Of a stretch of DNA of 64,000 bases, positions 1 through 8,133 are shown piece by piece. Both the position numbers and the translations under genes were made by a program. Under the pieces are notes generated by a model, which saw only the letters and a program-made list of their open reading frames with translations, was not told where the DNA came from and ran no database searches. Within the stretch, counting starts at the first letter, position 1, and the number at the start of each line of letters is the position of its first letter. Source of the stretch: Streptomyces sp. TRM68367 (GTDB taxonomy: Bacteria > Actinomycetota > Actinomycetes > Streptomycetales > Streptomycetaceae); contig NZ_JACTVI010000004.1 of assembly GCF_014495685.1 (NCBI RefSeq), positions 124,001 to 188,000 of the forward strand, given 5' to 3'.

Positions 1-1
1 C

Positions 2-1417
2 GTTGCGGGCGAGGTCGGCTATCTTCCGCAGAACGTCACCCTCGACACCGCACTCCGCGTCGACGAAGCCCTCGGCATCGCCGCACAGCGGACAGCGCTG
101 CACGCCATCGAGGCCGGTGACGTGACCGAGGAACACTTCGAGACCGTCGGCGACGACTGGGACGTGGAGGAGCGCGCCCTGGCCAACCTCGGCGAACTCG
201 GCCTCGGCCACGTCGAACTGGACCTCACGATCGGCGAGGTCTCGGGCGGCGAGTCGGTGCTGCTGCGGCTGGCCGCCCTGCTGCTGCGCCGGCCGGAGGT
301 GCTGCTGCTGGACGAGCCCACCAACAACCTCGACCTGTACGCGCGCAGGCGGCTGTACACGGCCGTGGAGTCCTGGCCGGGTGTGCTGGTCGTGGTCAGC
401 CACGACCGCGAACTCCTCGAACGCGTCGACCAGATCGCCGATCTGCGGTCCGGGCAGATCACCTGGTACGGCGGCAACTTCTCGGCGTACGAGGAGGTCC
501 TCGCGATCGAACAGGAGGCGGCCGAGCGGATGGTGCGGGTCGCCGAGTCCGACCTGCGCAAGCAGCAGCGCGAACTGACCGACGCCCAGGTCAAGCTGGC
601 CCGCCGCAAGCGGTACGGGCAGAAGATGTGGGATCAGAAACGCGAGCCGAAGATCGTCATGGGGGCGCGCAAGCGCGCGGCACAGGAGTCCGCGGGCAAG
701 CACCGCATCCTGCACGAGGAGAAGCTCGCCGAGGCCAGGGAGCGGCTCGACGAGGCGGCAGAGGCCGTGCGGAGCGACGACGAGATCCGCGTCGACCTGC
801 CGTACACCGCCGTACCGCAGGGTCGTGCCGTCCTCACCCTCCGGGAACTGGAACTGGCCTACGGCGCGCGCGTCGAGGGCGGTTTCGACCTGCACGGTCC
901 CGAGCGCATCGCGCTGATCGGGCGCAACGGCGCGGGCAAGACCACGCTGCTGCGGACGATCGCCGGGGAGCTCGCGCCGGTGTCCGGTGAGGCGATGGCC
1001 CATGTCCCGCTGCGGTTCCTGCCGCAGCGCCTGGACGTTCTCGACGGTGAGCTGAGCGTCGCGGACAACGTGGCCCGGTTCGCGCCGGGCGCCACCAACA
1101 ACCGGATCCGGGCCCGGCTCGCCCGCTTCCTGTTCCGGGGCGCCCGCGCCGACCAGAAGGCGGTGACCCTGTCCGGCGGCGAGCGCTTCCGGGCGGCGCT
1201 GGCCGCGCTGATGCTGGCGGAGCCCGCGCCGCAGCTGCTCATGCTGGACGAGCCGACGAACAACCTCGACATGTCCAGCGTGCGGCAGCTGACGACGGCC
1301 CTGGAGTCCTACGAGGGGGCGCTGATCGTGGCCAGTCACGACCTGCCGTTCCTGGAGTCGGCCGGCATCACCCGCTGGCTGCTGCTGGAGGAAGGAGAAC
1401 TGAAGGAAATGCGGTGA
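2..1417 (+). CDS. ABC-F family ATPase (ribosome-protection or translation factor type), 5' end outside window
   Basis: The reading frame is open from the first bases of the window, so the N-terminus lies outside it. Two ABC ATPase domains sit on one chain with no membrane segment, which is the ABC-F layout. The first domain shows a Q-loop (VGYLPQN), signature VSGGE and Walker B LLLDEPTNNLD near local residue 100. A charged linker follows, rich in Lys/Arg/Glu. The second domain shows Walker A GRNGAGKTT near 307, signature LSGGE near 390 and Walker B LMLDEPTNNLD near 413. ABC-F proteins act on ribosomes; some give antibiotic resistance. Which subfamily this is cannot be told without the start. 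The stop is immediately followed by a UvrA-like relic. Confidence 0.9.
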   Translation, partial: VAGEVGYLPQNVTLDTALRVDEALGIAAQRTALHAIEAGDVTEEHFETVGDDWDVEERALANLGELGLGHVELDLTIGEVSGGESVLLRLAALLLRRPEVLLLDEPTNNLDLYARRRLYTAVESWPGVLVVVSHDRELLERVDQIADLRSGQITWYGGNFSAYEEVLAIEQEAAERMVRVAESDLRKQQRELTDAQVKLARRKRYGQKMWDQKREPKIVMGARKRAAQESAGKHRILHEEKLAEARERLDEAAEAVRSDDEIRVDLPYTAVPQGRAVLTLRELELAYGARVEGGFDLHGPERIALIGRNGAGKTTLLRTIAGELAPVSGEAMAHVPLRFLPQRLDVLDGELSVADNVARFAPGATNNRIRARLARFLFRGARADQKAVTLSGGERFRAALAALMLAEPAPQLLMLDEPTNNLDMSSVRQLTTALESYEGALIVASHDLPFLESAGITRWLLLEEGELKEMR

Positions 1418-2441
1418 TCCGGGTGCTGTTCTCCCGGCACGGACGCCGAGCGCCGGTCCGGCGACGGCGTACTCGTTCAACGACCCGTCCGGCATGTGCC
1501 CGGAGTGCGACGGGCTCGGGCGGACGGTACGGCCCGACTGGGGCCGCATCCCGGACCCGGACCGCTCCCTGGCCGGCGGGGCGGTCCGGTTCCCGCCGTT
1601 CGCCGCGGGCACCTGGCAGGGGCAGGCGTACACGAACAGCGCCCACCTCCACCCGCACAAGCCGGTGCGTGACCTCACCGCCGCCGAGCGGGAGTTCCTC
1701 ATGCGCGGGCGGCCCGGCAGCAAGGTCACCGTGAACGGCAGCGGCGGCACCTGGACCACCGAGTACGAGGGGCTCGCCGACCGGTTCGAGCGGCTGTACC
1801 TGAAGCGGGACCTGTCCGCGATGAGCCAGAAGACCCGGGATCTCGTGCGGGAGTTTTTGCGGGAGGGCACCTGCCCAGCCTGCGGGGGTGCCCGGCTCAA
1901 CGCGGCGGCGCTGGCCACCCGGATCGGCGGCCTGAGCATCGCGGACTGGCCCGCATGCAGATCACCGACCTCATCGCCGTACTGAGGGGATCGACGAACC
2001 GGTGGCCGCGCCGATCGCCTCGGCCGCCGTGGCGGCGCTCGAACGCGTCGACGCCATCGGCCTCGGCTACCTCAGCCTCGACCGGGAGACGTCCACCCTC
2101 TCGGACGGCGAGGGGCGGCGGCTGAAGACCATGCGGCACCTCGGCTCCAGCCTGACCGGGATGACGTACATCTTCGACGAGCCCAGCGTCGGCCTGCACC
2201 CGCGCGACGTCGGGCGCCTCGGCGACCTGCTGCCGCGGCTGCGCGACAAGGGCAACACGGTGCTGGTCGTCGAGCACGCCCCGGACGTCATCGCGCAACG
2301 TGGTGGCGCACGCCGACTGGGTCGTCGACCTCGGCCCGGACGGAGGCCGGGACGGAGGCCGGGTGCTTCGAGGGGACCCCGCGGGACATGCTCGCGGCCC
2401 GGGGCTGCACCCCGGAGCATCTCAGGAGGGCCACAGCCTGA
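1418..2441 (+). pseudogene. UvrA-like excinuclease ATPase (UvrA2/DrrC type), truncated and multiply frameshifted
   Basis: Pieces of a UvrA-family protein can be read in all three plus frames. In order they are RVLFSRHG, then after a lost base AYSFNDPSGMCPECDGLGR, a long middle stretch ending TCPACGGARLN (the CxxC zinc-module half), a short MQITDLIAV piece, GIDEPVAAP through LSLDRETSTLSDGEGRR (an ABC signature variant), FDEPSVGLHPRD, LVVEHAPDVI, a VVDLGPDGGRDGGRV piece, and the end TPEHLRRATA with a stop. At least five frame changes are needed, near 1437, 1950, 1988, 2300 and 2368. The first ATP-binding region is missing: homology starts right after the ABC-F stop codon. Known relatives repair DNA or give resistance to intercalating drugs; this copy cannot make the whole protein. 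Confidence 0.85.
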
Positions 2442-2544
2442 CAATGAGGGTTTTCCCCGCGCCGGGCGGCGCTGCATGATGGCCAACTGGTGCCCCATAC
2501 ACGAGGGGCGCCGAGTTCCGCCCCGCCGATACGGAGTCCCTCTC

Positions 2545-3321
2545 GTGCCCAGCCAGAAGGCCCTCGTCCGCCGCCCCAGCCCGCGCCTCGCCGAAGGCCT
2601 GGTGACGCACATCGAGCGGGAGAAGGTCGACGTTGATCTCGCGGTCGAGCAGTGGGAGGAGTACACCGAGGCCCTGCTGGCCCACGGCTGGGAGACCATC
2701 GAGGTGGACCGGGCCGACGACTGCCCCGACTCGGTGTTCGTCGAGGACGCGGTGGTCGTGTACAAGAACGTGGCCCTGATAACCCGGCCCGGCGCCCCGT
2801 CCCGGCGCGACGAGACCGCCGGGGTCGAGGAGGCCGTGGCGCGCCTGGGCTGCTCGGTGAACTGGATCTGGGAGCCGGGCACGCTGGAGGGCGGCGACGT
2901 GCTGAAGATCGGCGACACGGTCTACGTCGGCCGCGGCGGGCGGACCAACGCGGCCGGCATCCAGCAGCTGCGTGCCGTCTTCGAACCGCTGGGCGCGCGG
3001 GTCGTCGCCGTGCCCGTGAGCAAGGTCCTGCACCTGAAGTCGGCCGTGACGGCGCTGCCGGACGGTACGGTCGTCGGGCACATCCCGAAGACGGACGCGC
3101 CCTCGCTGTTCCCCCGCTTTCTGCCGGTGCCGGAGGAGTCCGGGGCACACGTGGTGCTGCTGGGCGGCGGCAAGCTGCTGATGGCGGCGAGCGCGTCGAA
3201 GACCGCGGAGTTGCTCGCCGACCTCGGCCACGAGCCGGTGCTCGTCGACATCAGCGAGTTCGAGAAGCTCGAAGGGTGTGTGACGTGCCTCTCGGTCCGG
3301 CTGCGGGAGCTGTACGCCTGA
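2545..3321 (+). CDS. ddaH: N(G),N(G)-dimethylarginine dimethylaminohydrolase (dimethylargininase)
   Basis: Hydrolyses methylated arginine to citrulline and a methylamine (DDAH family, pentein fold, cytosolic). The GTG start is chosen because GGAG lies 8 bases upstream and the product (258 aa) then has the usual bacterial length; the open frame continues upstream only through the UvrA relic. Visible landmarks are the substrate-loop motif SVFVEDAVVV (63-72), GTLEGGDVL (112-120) and catalytic His163 in VLHLKS. Catalytic Cys248 lies in GCVTCLS at the C-terminus, matching the family His162/Cys249 pair. It is monocistronic, with a hairpin 70 bp downstream. Arginine deiminase is less likely given the length and motifs. 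Confidence 0.9.
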   Translation: MPSQKALVRRPSPRLAEGLVTHIEREKVDVDLAVEQWEEYTEALLAHGWETIEVDRADDCPDSVFVEDAVVVYKNVALITRPGAPSRRDETAGVEEAVARLGCSVNWIWEPGTLEGGDVLKIGDTVYVGRGGRTNAAGIQQLRAVFEPLGARVVAVPVSKVLHLKSAVTALPDGTVVGHIPKTDAPSLFPRFLPVPEESGAHVVLLGGGKLLMAASASKTAELLADLGHEPVLVDISEFEKLEGCVTCLSVRLRELYA

Positions 3322-3390
3322 GGGCGTGAGCGGCGCTCACGTTCGGTCCCCGACCTGCGGGTCCGGGGCCGATTCGTACAGGGACGCGAA

Positions 3391-3406
3391 CCCGCTGATC
3401 AGCGGG
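3391..3406. terminator. Perfect 16-bp palindrome after ddaH, likely terminator
   Basis: The sequence CCCGCT-GATC-AGCGGG is fully self-complementary and is followed by CTTT. It lies 70 bp after the ddaH stop and before the desaturase operators. The U-tract is short, as is common in Streptomyces. A role as a regulator site is possible. Confidence 0.45.
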
Positions 3407-3423
3407 CTTTACGACACGCTTAA

Positions 3424-3471
3424 CCTACGGACTCGTAACCTACGGACTCGTAGCCTACGATTCCGTAGGTT
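3424..3471. promoter_or_regulatory. Three tandem 15-bp operators upstream of the desaturase
   Basis: CCTACG begins at 3424, 3439 and 3454, exactly 15 bp apart. Each copy is an inverted repeat TACG-N4-CGTA: the first two have the spacer GACT, the third is CCTACG-ATTC-CGTAGG with perfect 6-bp arms. Neighbouring copies abut, so one arm runs into the next. The array lies 57 bp before the desaturase start. TACG-N4-CGTA looks like a TetR-type operator (inference); no candidate repressor is adjacent. Confidence 0.7.
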
Positions 3472-3527
3472 GCCGGCGCCGCCCGCCGGGTCACCTTGCC
3501 CGTGTTCCACGTCCCCCTGGAGTTCCC

Positions 3528-4502
3528 GTGACGATCGCTTCCCCTCACCTCGGTAGCCCTGCCGTCTGGACCGACGCCCGGTTGCTGTATGCGCTGGAGG
3601 AAGTGGTCGAGCAGGAGCTGAACCGGCATCTGAAGGTCGCCAGGGACTGGATGCCGCACGAGTATGTGCCGTGGAGCGACGGCCGCAACTTCCCCGGCAT
3701 CTTCGAGGACGGCGAGGCCTGGGACAAGGAGCAGTCCAAGGTCACCGAGATCGGCCGGATCGCGCTGGTGGTGAACCTGCTCACCGAGGACAACCTCCCC
3801 AGCTACCACCACGAGATCGCCAGCCTGTTCGGCCGCGACGGCGCCTGGGGGACCTGGGTGCACCGCTGGACCGCCGAGGAGGGCCGGCACGGCATCGTGA
3901 TGCGGGACTATCTGCTCACCTCGCGCGCAGTGGACCCGGACAAGCTGGAGCAGTTCCGCATGGCCCACATGAGCGAGGGCTTCGAGTCGGACAACCGGCA
4001 CTCGATGCTGCACTCGGTGGCCTACGTCGCCTTCCAGGAGCTGGCCACCCGGATCTCGCACCGCAACACCGGCCACCAGTCCGGTGACCCGGTCTGCGAC
4101 CGCATGCTGGCGCGCATCGCGACCGACGAGAACCTGCACATGGTCTTCTACCGCAACCTGCTCAAGGCGGCCTTCGAACTCGCCCCCGACCTGACGATGC
4201 AGGCCGTGCGGGACGTCGTGGTCAACTTCCGGATGCCCGGGCACGGCATGCCCGGCTTCGAGCGGGCTGCCGCGCAGATGGCCATCGGCGAGGTCTACAA
4301 CCTGCGCATCCACCACGACGACGTGCTCCAGCCCGTGCTGCGCTTCCTGAAGGTGCTGGAGATCGACGGCCTGGGCCCCGAGGGCCTCAAGGCGCAGGAG
4401 GAGCTGGGCCTGTACATGGGCGGGCTGGACAGCGAGGCGGCCAAGTTCGACGAGAAGCTGGCGGCGCGCAAGGCGCGGATGGCCGCGCGCGCGGCCGGCT
4501 GA
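3528..4502 (+). CDS. Acyl-[acyl-carrier-protein] desaturase, soluble di-iron type
   Basis: Introduces a cis double bond into acyl-ACP (FA_desaturase_2 family), supplying unsaturated fatty acids for membrane lipids. The 324-aa product has no membrane segments. It carries the ferritin-like di-iron ligand set: Glu87 in LLTEDNLPSYH, EEGRH at 117-121 and DENLH at 200-204. The GTG start is supported by GGAG 5-8 bases upstream. The gene stands alone, with whiB-type and desaturase genes converging downstream. The triple 15-bp operator just upstream suggests tight repression, probably responsive to acyl-CoA or fatty acid status (inference). Confidence 0.92.
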   Translation: MTIASPHLGSPAVWTDARLLYALEEVVEQELNRHLKVARDWMPHEYVPWSDGRNFPGIFEDGEAWDKEQSKVTEIGRIALVVNLLTEDNLPSYHHEIASLFGRDGAWGTWVHRWTAEEGRHGIVMRDYLLTSRAVDPDKLEQFRMAHMSEGFESDNRHSMLHSVAYVAFQELATRISHRNTGHQSGDPVCDRMLARIATDENLHMVFYRNLLKAAFELAPDLTMQAVRDVVVNFRMPGHGMPGFERAAAQMAIGEVYNLRIHHDDVLQPVLRFLKVLEIDGLGPEGLKAQEELGLYMGGLDSEAAKFDEKLAARKARMAARAAG

Positions 4503-4576
4503 CGTTCCGGGCGGCCGAGGCCGGTGCCCGGGCACGGCAGGCCTTCCCGGACGGCCCGAGGCGAGCGGTCGGGCGG

Positions 4577-4828
4577 CTAATGAGTCGTGCGCCGCAGGTG
4601 CAGCCGTTCCTTCTCCGACAGGCCGCCCCAGACGCCGAAGCGCTCGTCGTGGTCGAGGGCGTACTCAAGGCAGGCGGAGCGGATCGGGCACAGCCCGCAG
4701 ATCCGCTTCGCCTCGCGTACGGAACTGCCGGGCTCGGGGAAGAAGAAGTCTCCCCCGGTCTGCGCGCACAGCGCCTCCTCCTGCCAGGCCAGGTCCGGCG
4801 TCGTGATCGTCTCGAAGTGCATGGCCAC
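4577..4828 (-). CDS. WhiB-like (Wbl) iron-sulfur transcription factor
   Basis: An 83-aa Wbl protein, a family confined to Actinobacteria. Wbl proteins bind a [4Fe-4S] cluster through four cysteines and regulate transcription, often by contacting the principal sigma factor. Here the cysteines are Cys21, Cys44, Cys47 and Cys53 (pattern C-x22-C-x2-C-x5-C). The family turn GVWGG is at 65-69, followed by a short basic tail (RLHLRR) of the kind that touches DNA. Length and cysteine spacing fit a standard short Wbl. Which Wbl subclass it is cannot be decided by eye. It converges on the desaturase gene. Confidence 0.93.
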   Translation of the reverse strand: MAMHFETITTPDLAWQEEALCAQTGGDFFFPEPGSSVREAKRICGLCPIRSACLEYALDHDERFGVWGGLSEKERLHLRRTTH

Positions 4829-5073
4829 AGCGTGCCGGGCGGCGAAAAACGTTCGATCAACGCCGCATCAACGCCGGTTCCCAGGCCTCCGGCCGCCCCG
4901 ATGGTCCCGCGCCCGGCGGCCCGGCGCACGGCGGCGCGCGGAGCCGGGCGCAGACGCGTGGCGGGGATTCGGGCCCCGTCGGCCGCCGGTGCGGCGGCGC
5001 TTCCGGGGGCGAGTGGCAGTAGGCGGTGCAAGACTCGGCAGAGGAGACAGCGGGACCCTTCTGAGGCCCCGAG

Positions 5074-5419
5074 GCCGGCGGCTACGGCTTCTTCCAGCTC
5101 GACGGCAGGACGGTCGCCGGCGGCATGCAGAACCCTCCGGAGCAGGCCCGCCACCCTGGACCGTGTACCTCCAGAGCCCCGACGCCGACGTCACGGCCAA
5201 GGCCGCCGAGCAGGCGCACGGCAGCGTCATGATGCAGCCCATGGACGTGATCGGCCCGGGCCGCAGGGCGATCCTCGGCGACCCGGCGGGTGTGCCGCAG
5301 GAACTGGGCGGCACGGTCCGCATGCCCGCGACGGACGTGCCTGACGTCGGCCGCATCTCAAAAACCGCCGACCGGACGGGGCGCGGTTCGGGGTGATCAG
5401 AAGCGCGCAGCCGGGCTGA
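5074..5419 (+). pseudogene. VOC/glyoxalase-family protein, relic of the C-terminal part
   Basis: Starting near 5080, one frame reads GYGFFQLDGRTVAGGMQN. After a one-base slip near 5145 another frame reads PPWTVYLQSPDADVTAKAAEQAHGSV and MQPMDVIGPGRRAILGDPAGV. A second slip near 5385 restores a family-like ending ARFGVI before a stop at 5417-5419. These are typical segments of two-domain vicinal-oxygen-chelate proteins (glyoxalase/bleomycin-resistance/extradiol dioxygenase fold). The N-terminal domain is missing. At least two frameshifts separate the parts, so no whole protein is made. The 220 bases between it and the WhiB start hold no gene I can support. Confidence 0.75.
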
Positions 5420-5500
5420 GGCGCGCAGCGTCGGTGGGGGCTACGCCGCGCGAACGGCCCGCTGCTCGACCCGGCCGCGAGGCGCGCCCGCCGACGGGAG

Positions 5501-6538
5501 CTATGCCGAGGCCCGCCGTATCAGCGTGGTCGGCAGGACCACCCCGGACGGTGCGGCCGACGGCGTCTCGGCGGCGGTGCTGCCGTCGAGGCCGCGCAGC
5601 AGGAGGCGGGCCATCAGGCGGCCCGCCTCCTCGATGTCCTGCCGGACCGTCGTCAGGGGCGGGTCGGTCTGTTCGGCGACGGGCAGCATGTCGTCGAAGC
5701 CGGCCACGGCGACGTCGTCGGGCACACGCCGGCCGTGTTCGCGCAGGACCCGAAGGGCGCCCGCGGCCATGAGGTCGTTGCCGGCGAACACGGCGTCCAG
5801 GCAGGGGCGGCGGCCGAGGAGCTCCCGCATCGCCCGCTCGCCGCCGGCCGGGGTGAAGTCGCCCTCCGCGACCAGGTGCGGGTCGGCGTCCGCCATGACG
5901 TCCCGGAAGCCGTCGAGCCGGTCCGCCGCCGAGGTCTGGTCGAGGGGGCCGGTGATGTGCGCGATGCGGGTGCGGCCGAGGCCGAGGAGGTGGCGTACGG
6001 CCTCGCGGGCGCCGCCGCGGTTGTCGCTGTCGACGTACACCACACCGCTCGTGCCGTCGCTCCAGCCGGGCCGCCCGCCGAACACGGTCGGCACGCCGGC
6101 CCGCTGGATCAGACCGGGCAGCGGGTCGTCGAGGTGCAGCGAGAACACCAGGGCGCCGTCGACGTGGCCGCCGGCGAGATAGCGGCCGACGCGGGCGTGG
6201 TCGGCGCGGCCCTCGGTGAGCAGCAGCACGAGCTGGTTGTCGTGGGCCGTCAACTCCTTGCTGATGCCGCGCAGTTGCCGGGCGAAGAAGGGGTCGGCGA
6301 AGACCCGGGTCTCCGGTTCGGCGATCACCACGGCGACGGCGTCGTGCCGCCTGGTCACCAGACTGCGGGCCGCCTGGTTGGGGACGTACCCGAGTTCCTC
6401 CACCGCCCTGCGGACCCGCTCGACGAGGGCTTCGCGCACCCCGTCGCCCCCGTTGACCACACGCGACACGGTGGCCCGCGACACGCCCGCCCGCGCGGCC
6501 ACGGCCTCCAGCGTGGGACGCGGCACTGTCTCGCTCAC
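5501..6538 (-). CDS. LacI-family transcriptional regulator
   Basis: A 345-aa repressor with an N-terminal LacI helix-turn-helix (TLEAVAARAGVSRATVSRVVNG) and a periplasmic-binding-protein-like effector domain ending in the dimerisation region, where GFDDMLPVAEQTDPPLTTVRQ is typical. The GTG at 6538 is preferred because GAGGAG lies 8 bases upstream; an in-frame GTG at 6559 would add seven residues with a poorer ribosome site. A perfect LacI-type operator lies 66 bp upstream of the start, arguing for autoregulation. Unusually, no sugar transporter or glycosidase is next to it, so its effector cannot be inferred. Confidence 0.92.
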   Translation of the reverse strand: MSETVPRPTLEAVAARAGVSRATVSRVVNGGDGVREALVERVRRAVEELGYVPNQAARSLVTRRHDAVAVVIAEPETRVFADPFFARQLRGISKELTAHDNQLVLLLTEGRADHARVGRYLAGGHVDGALVFSLHLDDPLPGLIQRAGVPTVFGGRPGWSDGTSGVVYVDSDNRGGAREAVRHLLGLGRTRIAHITGPLDQTSAADRLDGFRDVMADADPHLVAEGDFTPAGGERAMRELLGRRPCLDAVFAGNDLMAAGALRVLREHGRRVPDDVAVAGFDDMLPVAEQTDPPLTTVRQDIEEAGRLMARLLLRGLDGSTAAETPSAAPSGVVLPTTLIRRASA

Positions 6539-6603
6539 TTCGGGCTCCTCACCAGGCACCTCACAGCCGTTGCGGATCAGGATAGCCCCGGCCGCGCGGG
6601 CGG

Positions 6604-6617
6604 TGAGAGCGCTCTCG
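6604..6617. promoter_or_regulatory. LacI-family operator (GAGAGCGCTCTC)
   Basis: A perfect 12-bp palindrome, GAGAGC/GCTCTC, with the central CG step typical of LacI/CebR-like operators in actinomycetes (TGGGAGCGCTCCCA class). It lies just upstream of the LacI gene at 5501-6538 and so is a likely autoregulatory site. Confidence 0.7.
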
Positions 6618-6696
6618 GATCATGGAAGCCCGGGGCTGCGGCAGCCCTCTGGAGCACGAGAACTCCTGGGCCGGAGCGGCCCTTTGGACTTCCGCC

Positions 6697-6985
6697 TCAG
6701 GCCAGCAGATCGATCCGCCGTCCGCCCCCGCCGCGCTCCGCTGCCCGGTAGGCGGCCCAGGCCAGCGCGAGGTCCTGCCAGGGCAGTCCGACGGGCGCGG
6801 TCTTGGCAAGGAGCTCCGGTTCGAAGTCCCAGACGGCCAGGGCGTCGTGGTCGCGGACGACGGACCCGGCCCACTTGCGGGCCGTGTCCTGGCGCTGCCG
6901 GGCGACCTTCTGGTGCGCCTCGGCCGGGAGTTTCTTCGCTGTGCGGTACGCCTTCGACCCGGTCTTCCTCGCAAGGGGCCAGGTG
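6697..6985 (-). pseudogene. TnpB (IS200/IS605-type OrfB) relic
   Basis: The minus strand reads RKTGSKAYRTAKKL, then AHQKVARQRQDTARKWAGSVVRDHDALAVWDFEP and ELLAKT. This is the characteristic middle of TnpB proteins: the basic K-x-Y-R-x-A-x-K-L stretch, then QRQDTARKWA, then the conserved acidic segment before the zinc finger. The frame is open for about 95 codons between stops. It has neither the N-terminal part nor the C-terminal zinc finger and RuvC residues. After LAKT the sequence no longer resembles TnpB. The piece lies just beyond the 3' end of the polymerase gene at 7022. It is an insertion-sequence footprint without function as a nuclease. Confidence 0.7.
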
Positions 6986-7021
6986 AGCTCCTACCGGGAC
7001 ATCCGGATCGAGGAGTTGTAG

Positions 7022-8047
7022 TCACTCGGCCGCCGGTTTCGGCTTCTTCGCGCGGCTCGGCTGTACCCGCCTGGGTTCTCCCGGCATCTTCGGATACTCG
7101 GGCGGGTACGGCAGGTCGCCGAGTCCGTGGTCGTGTTCGTCCCGGCGGGCGAGTTCGAGCAGGGCGTCGAGGGAGAAGCGGTGCTTGTCCATGTCCGCGT
7201 GCACGTCGCCGGCCTCGGCGAAGCGCGCGGGCATGGTCGCGAGGTCGAAGTCGCGGGGGTGCGCGTCGCCCACCTCCGCCCAGCGCAGGGGCGCCGAGAC
7301 GGGGGCGTGCGGCCGGGGTCGTACGGAGTAGGCGGAGGCGACGGTGCGGTCCCGCGCGGTCTGGTTGTAGTCGAGGAAGATCCGCCTGCCGCGCTCCTCC
7401 TTCCACCACTTGATGGTCACGAGATCCGGCATGCGCCGCTCCATCTCGCGCCCGACGGCGATGGCGGCGCGCCGGACCTGGGTGAAGGTCCAGCTGGGCT
7501 CGATCGGCACGAAGACGTGCAGGCCGCGCCCGCCGGAGGTCTTGGGCCAGCCGCGCAGCCCGCCGAACTCGTCGAGCACCGCGCGCAGTTCGCCCGCGGC
7601 GCGCACGGCGTCGGCGTAGTCGGTGCCGGGCTGCGGGTCGAGGTCGATGCGCAGTTCGTCGGGGCGGTCGACGTCGGTGCGGCGCACCGGCCAGGGGTGG
7701 AAGGTGAGCGTGCCGTACTGCGCGGCCCACACCACGGCGGCGACCTCCGTCGGGCACATCTCGTCGGCGCTGCGGCCGCTGGGGAAGGTGATGTGCGCGG
7801 TCGGGATCCAGTCGGGCATGTTCTTCGGCGCCCGCTTCTGGAAGAAGGACTCGCCGGTGACGCCCTCGGGGTAGCGCTGGAGGGTCGTGGGGCGGTCGCG
7901 CAGGGCGCGCAGGATGCCGGGGCCGACGGCGAGGTAGTACCGGGCGAGGTCCAGCTTGGTGAAGCCGCGCTCCGGGAAGAAGATCTTGTCCGGGCTGGAC
8001 AGCCGTACGGTCCGGCCGCCCGCCTCCAGTTCCACCGCGTCACCCAT
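7022..8047 (-). CDS. LigD-type primase-polymerase domain protein (NHEJ polymerase)
   Basis: A stand-alone 341-aa polymerase of the archaeo-eukaryotic primase superfamily, the PolDom of bacterial LigD. These enzymes add ribo- or deoxynucleotides at double-strand breaks during Ku-dependent end joining. The catalytic aspartates are visible as RIDLDP (Asp135, Asp137) and Asp226 in IFLDYN, closely matching the spacing of mycobacterial PolDom. SGGRGLHVFV (171-180) is the nucleotide-binding segment. The N-terminal phosphate-binding region and KRAPKNMPDW are also present. It is divergent from a DNA ligase gene 86 bp away. The basic C-terminal tail (SRAKKPKPAAE) is low-complexity. Confidence 0.93.
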   Translation of the reverse strand: MGDAVELEAGGRTVRLSSPDKIFFPERGFTKLDLARYYLAVGPGILRALRDRPTTLQRYPEGVTGESFFQKRAPKNMPDWIPTAHITFPSGRSADEMCPTEVAAVVWAAQYGTLTFHPWPVRRTDVDRPDELRIDLDPQPGTDYADAVRAAGELRAVLDEFGGLRGWPKTSGGRGLHVFVPIEPSWTFTQVRRAAIAVGREMERRMPDLVTIKWWKEERGRRIFLDYNQTARDRTVASAYSVRPRPHAPVSAPLRWAEVGDAHPRDFDLATMPARFAEAGDVHADMDKHRFSLDALLELARRDEHDHGLGDLPYPPEYPKMPGEPRRVQPSRAKKPKPAAE

Positions 8048-8133
8048 GGGGCCACGGTAGGCGTATCCCCCAGACCTCGCATACCGGGCGATATGCCAGG
8101 CAATATGCAGAAAAACCGAGCAGAATCGGGAGC

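Noticed and set aside
4524..4535. GTGCCCGGGCAC palindrome between the desaturase and whiB-type genes
   Set aside because: It could be a terminator stem, but short GC palindromes are expected often in this DNA and there is no loop or tail to support it.
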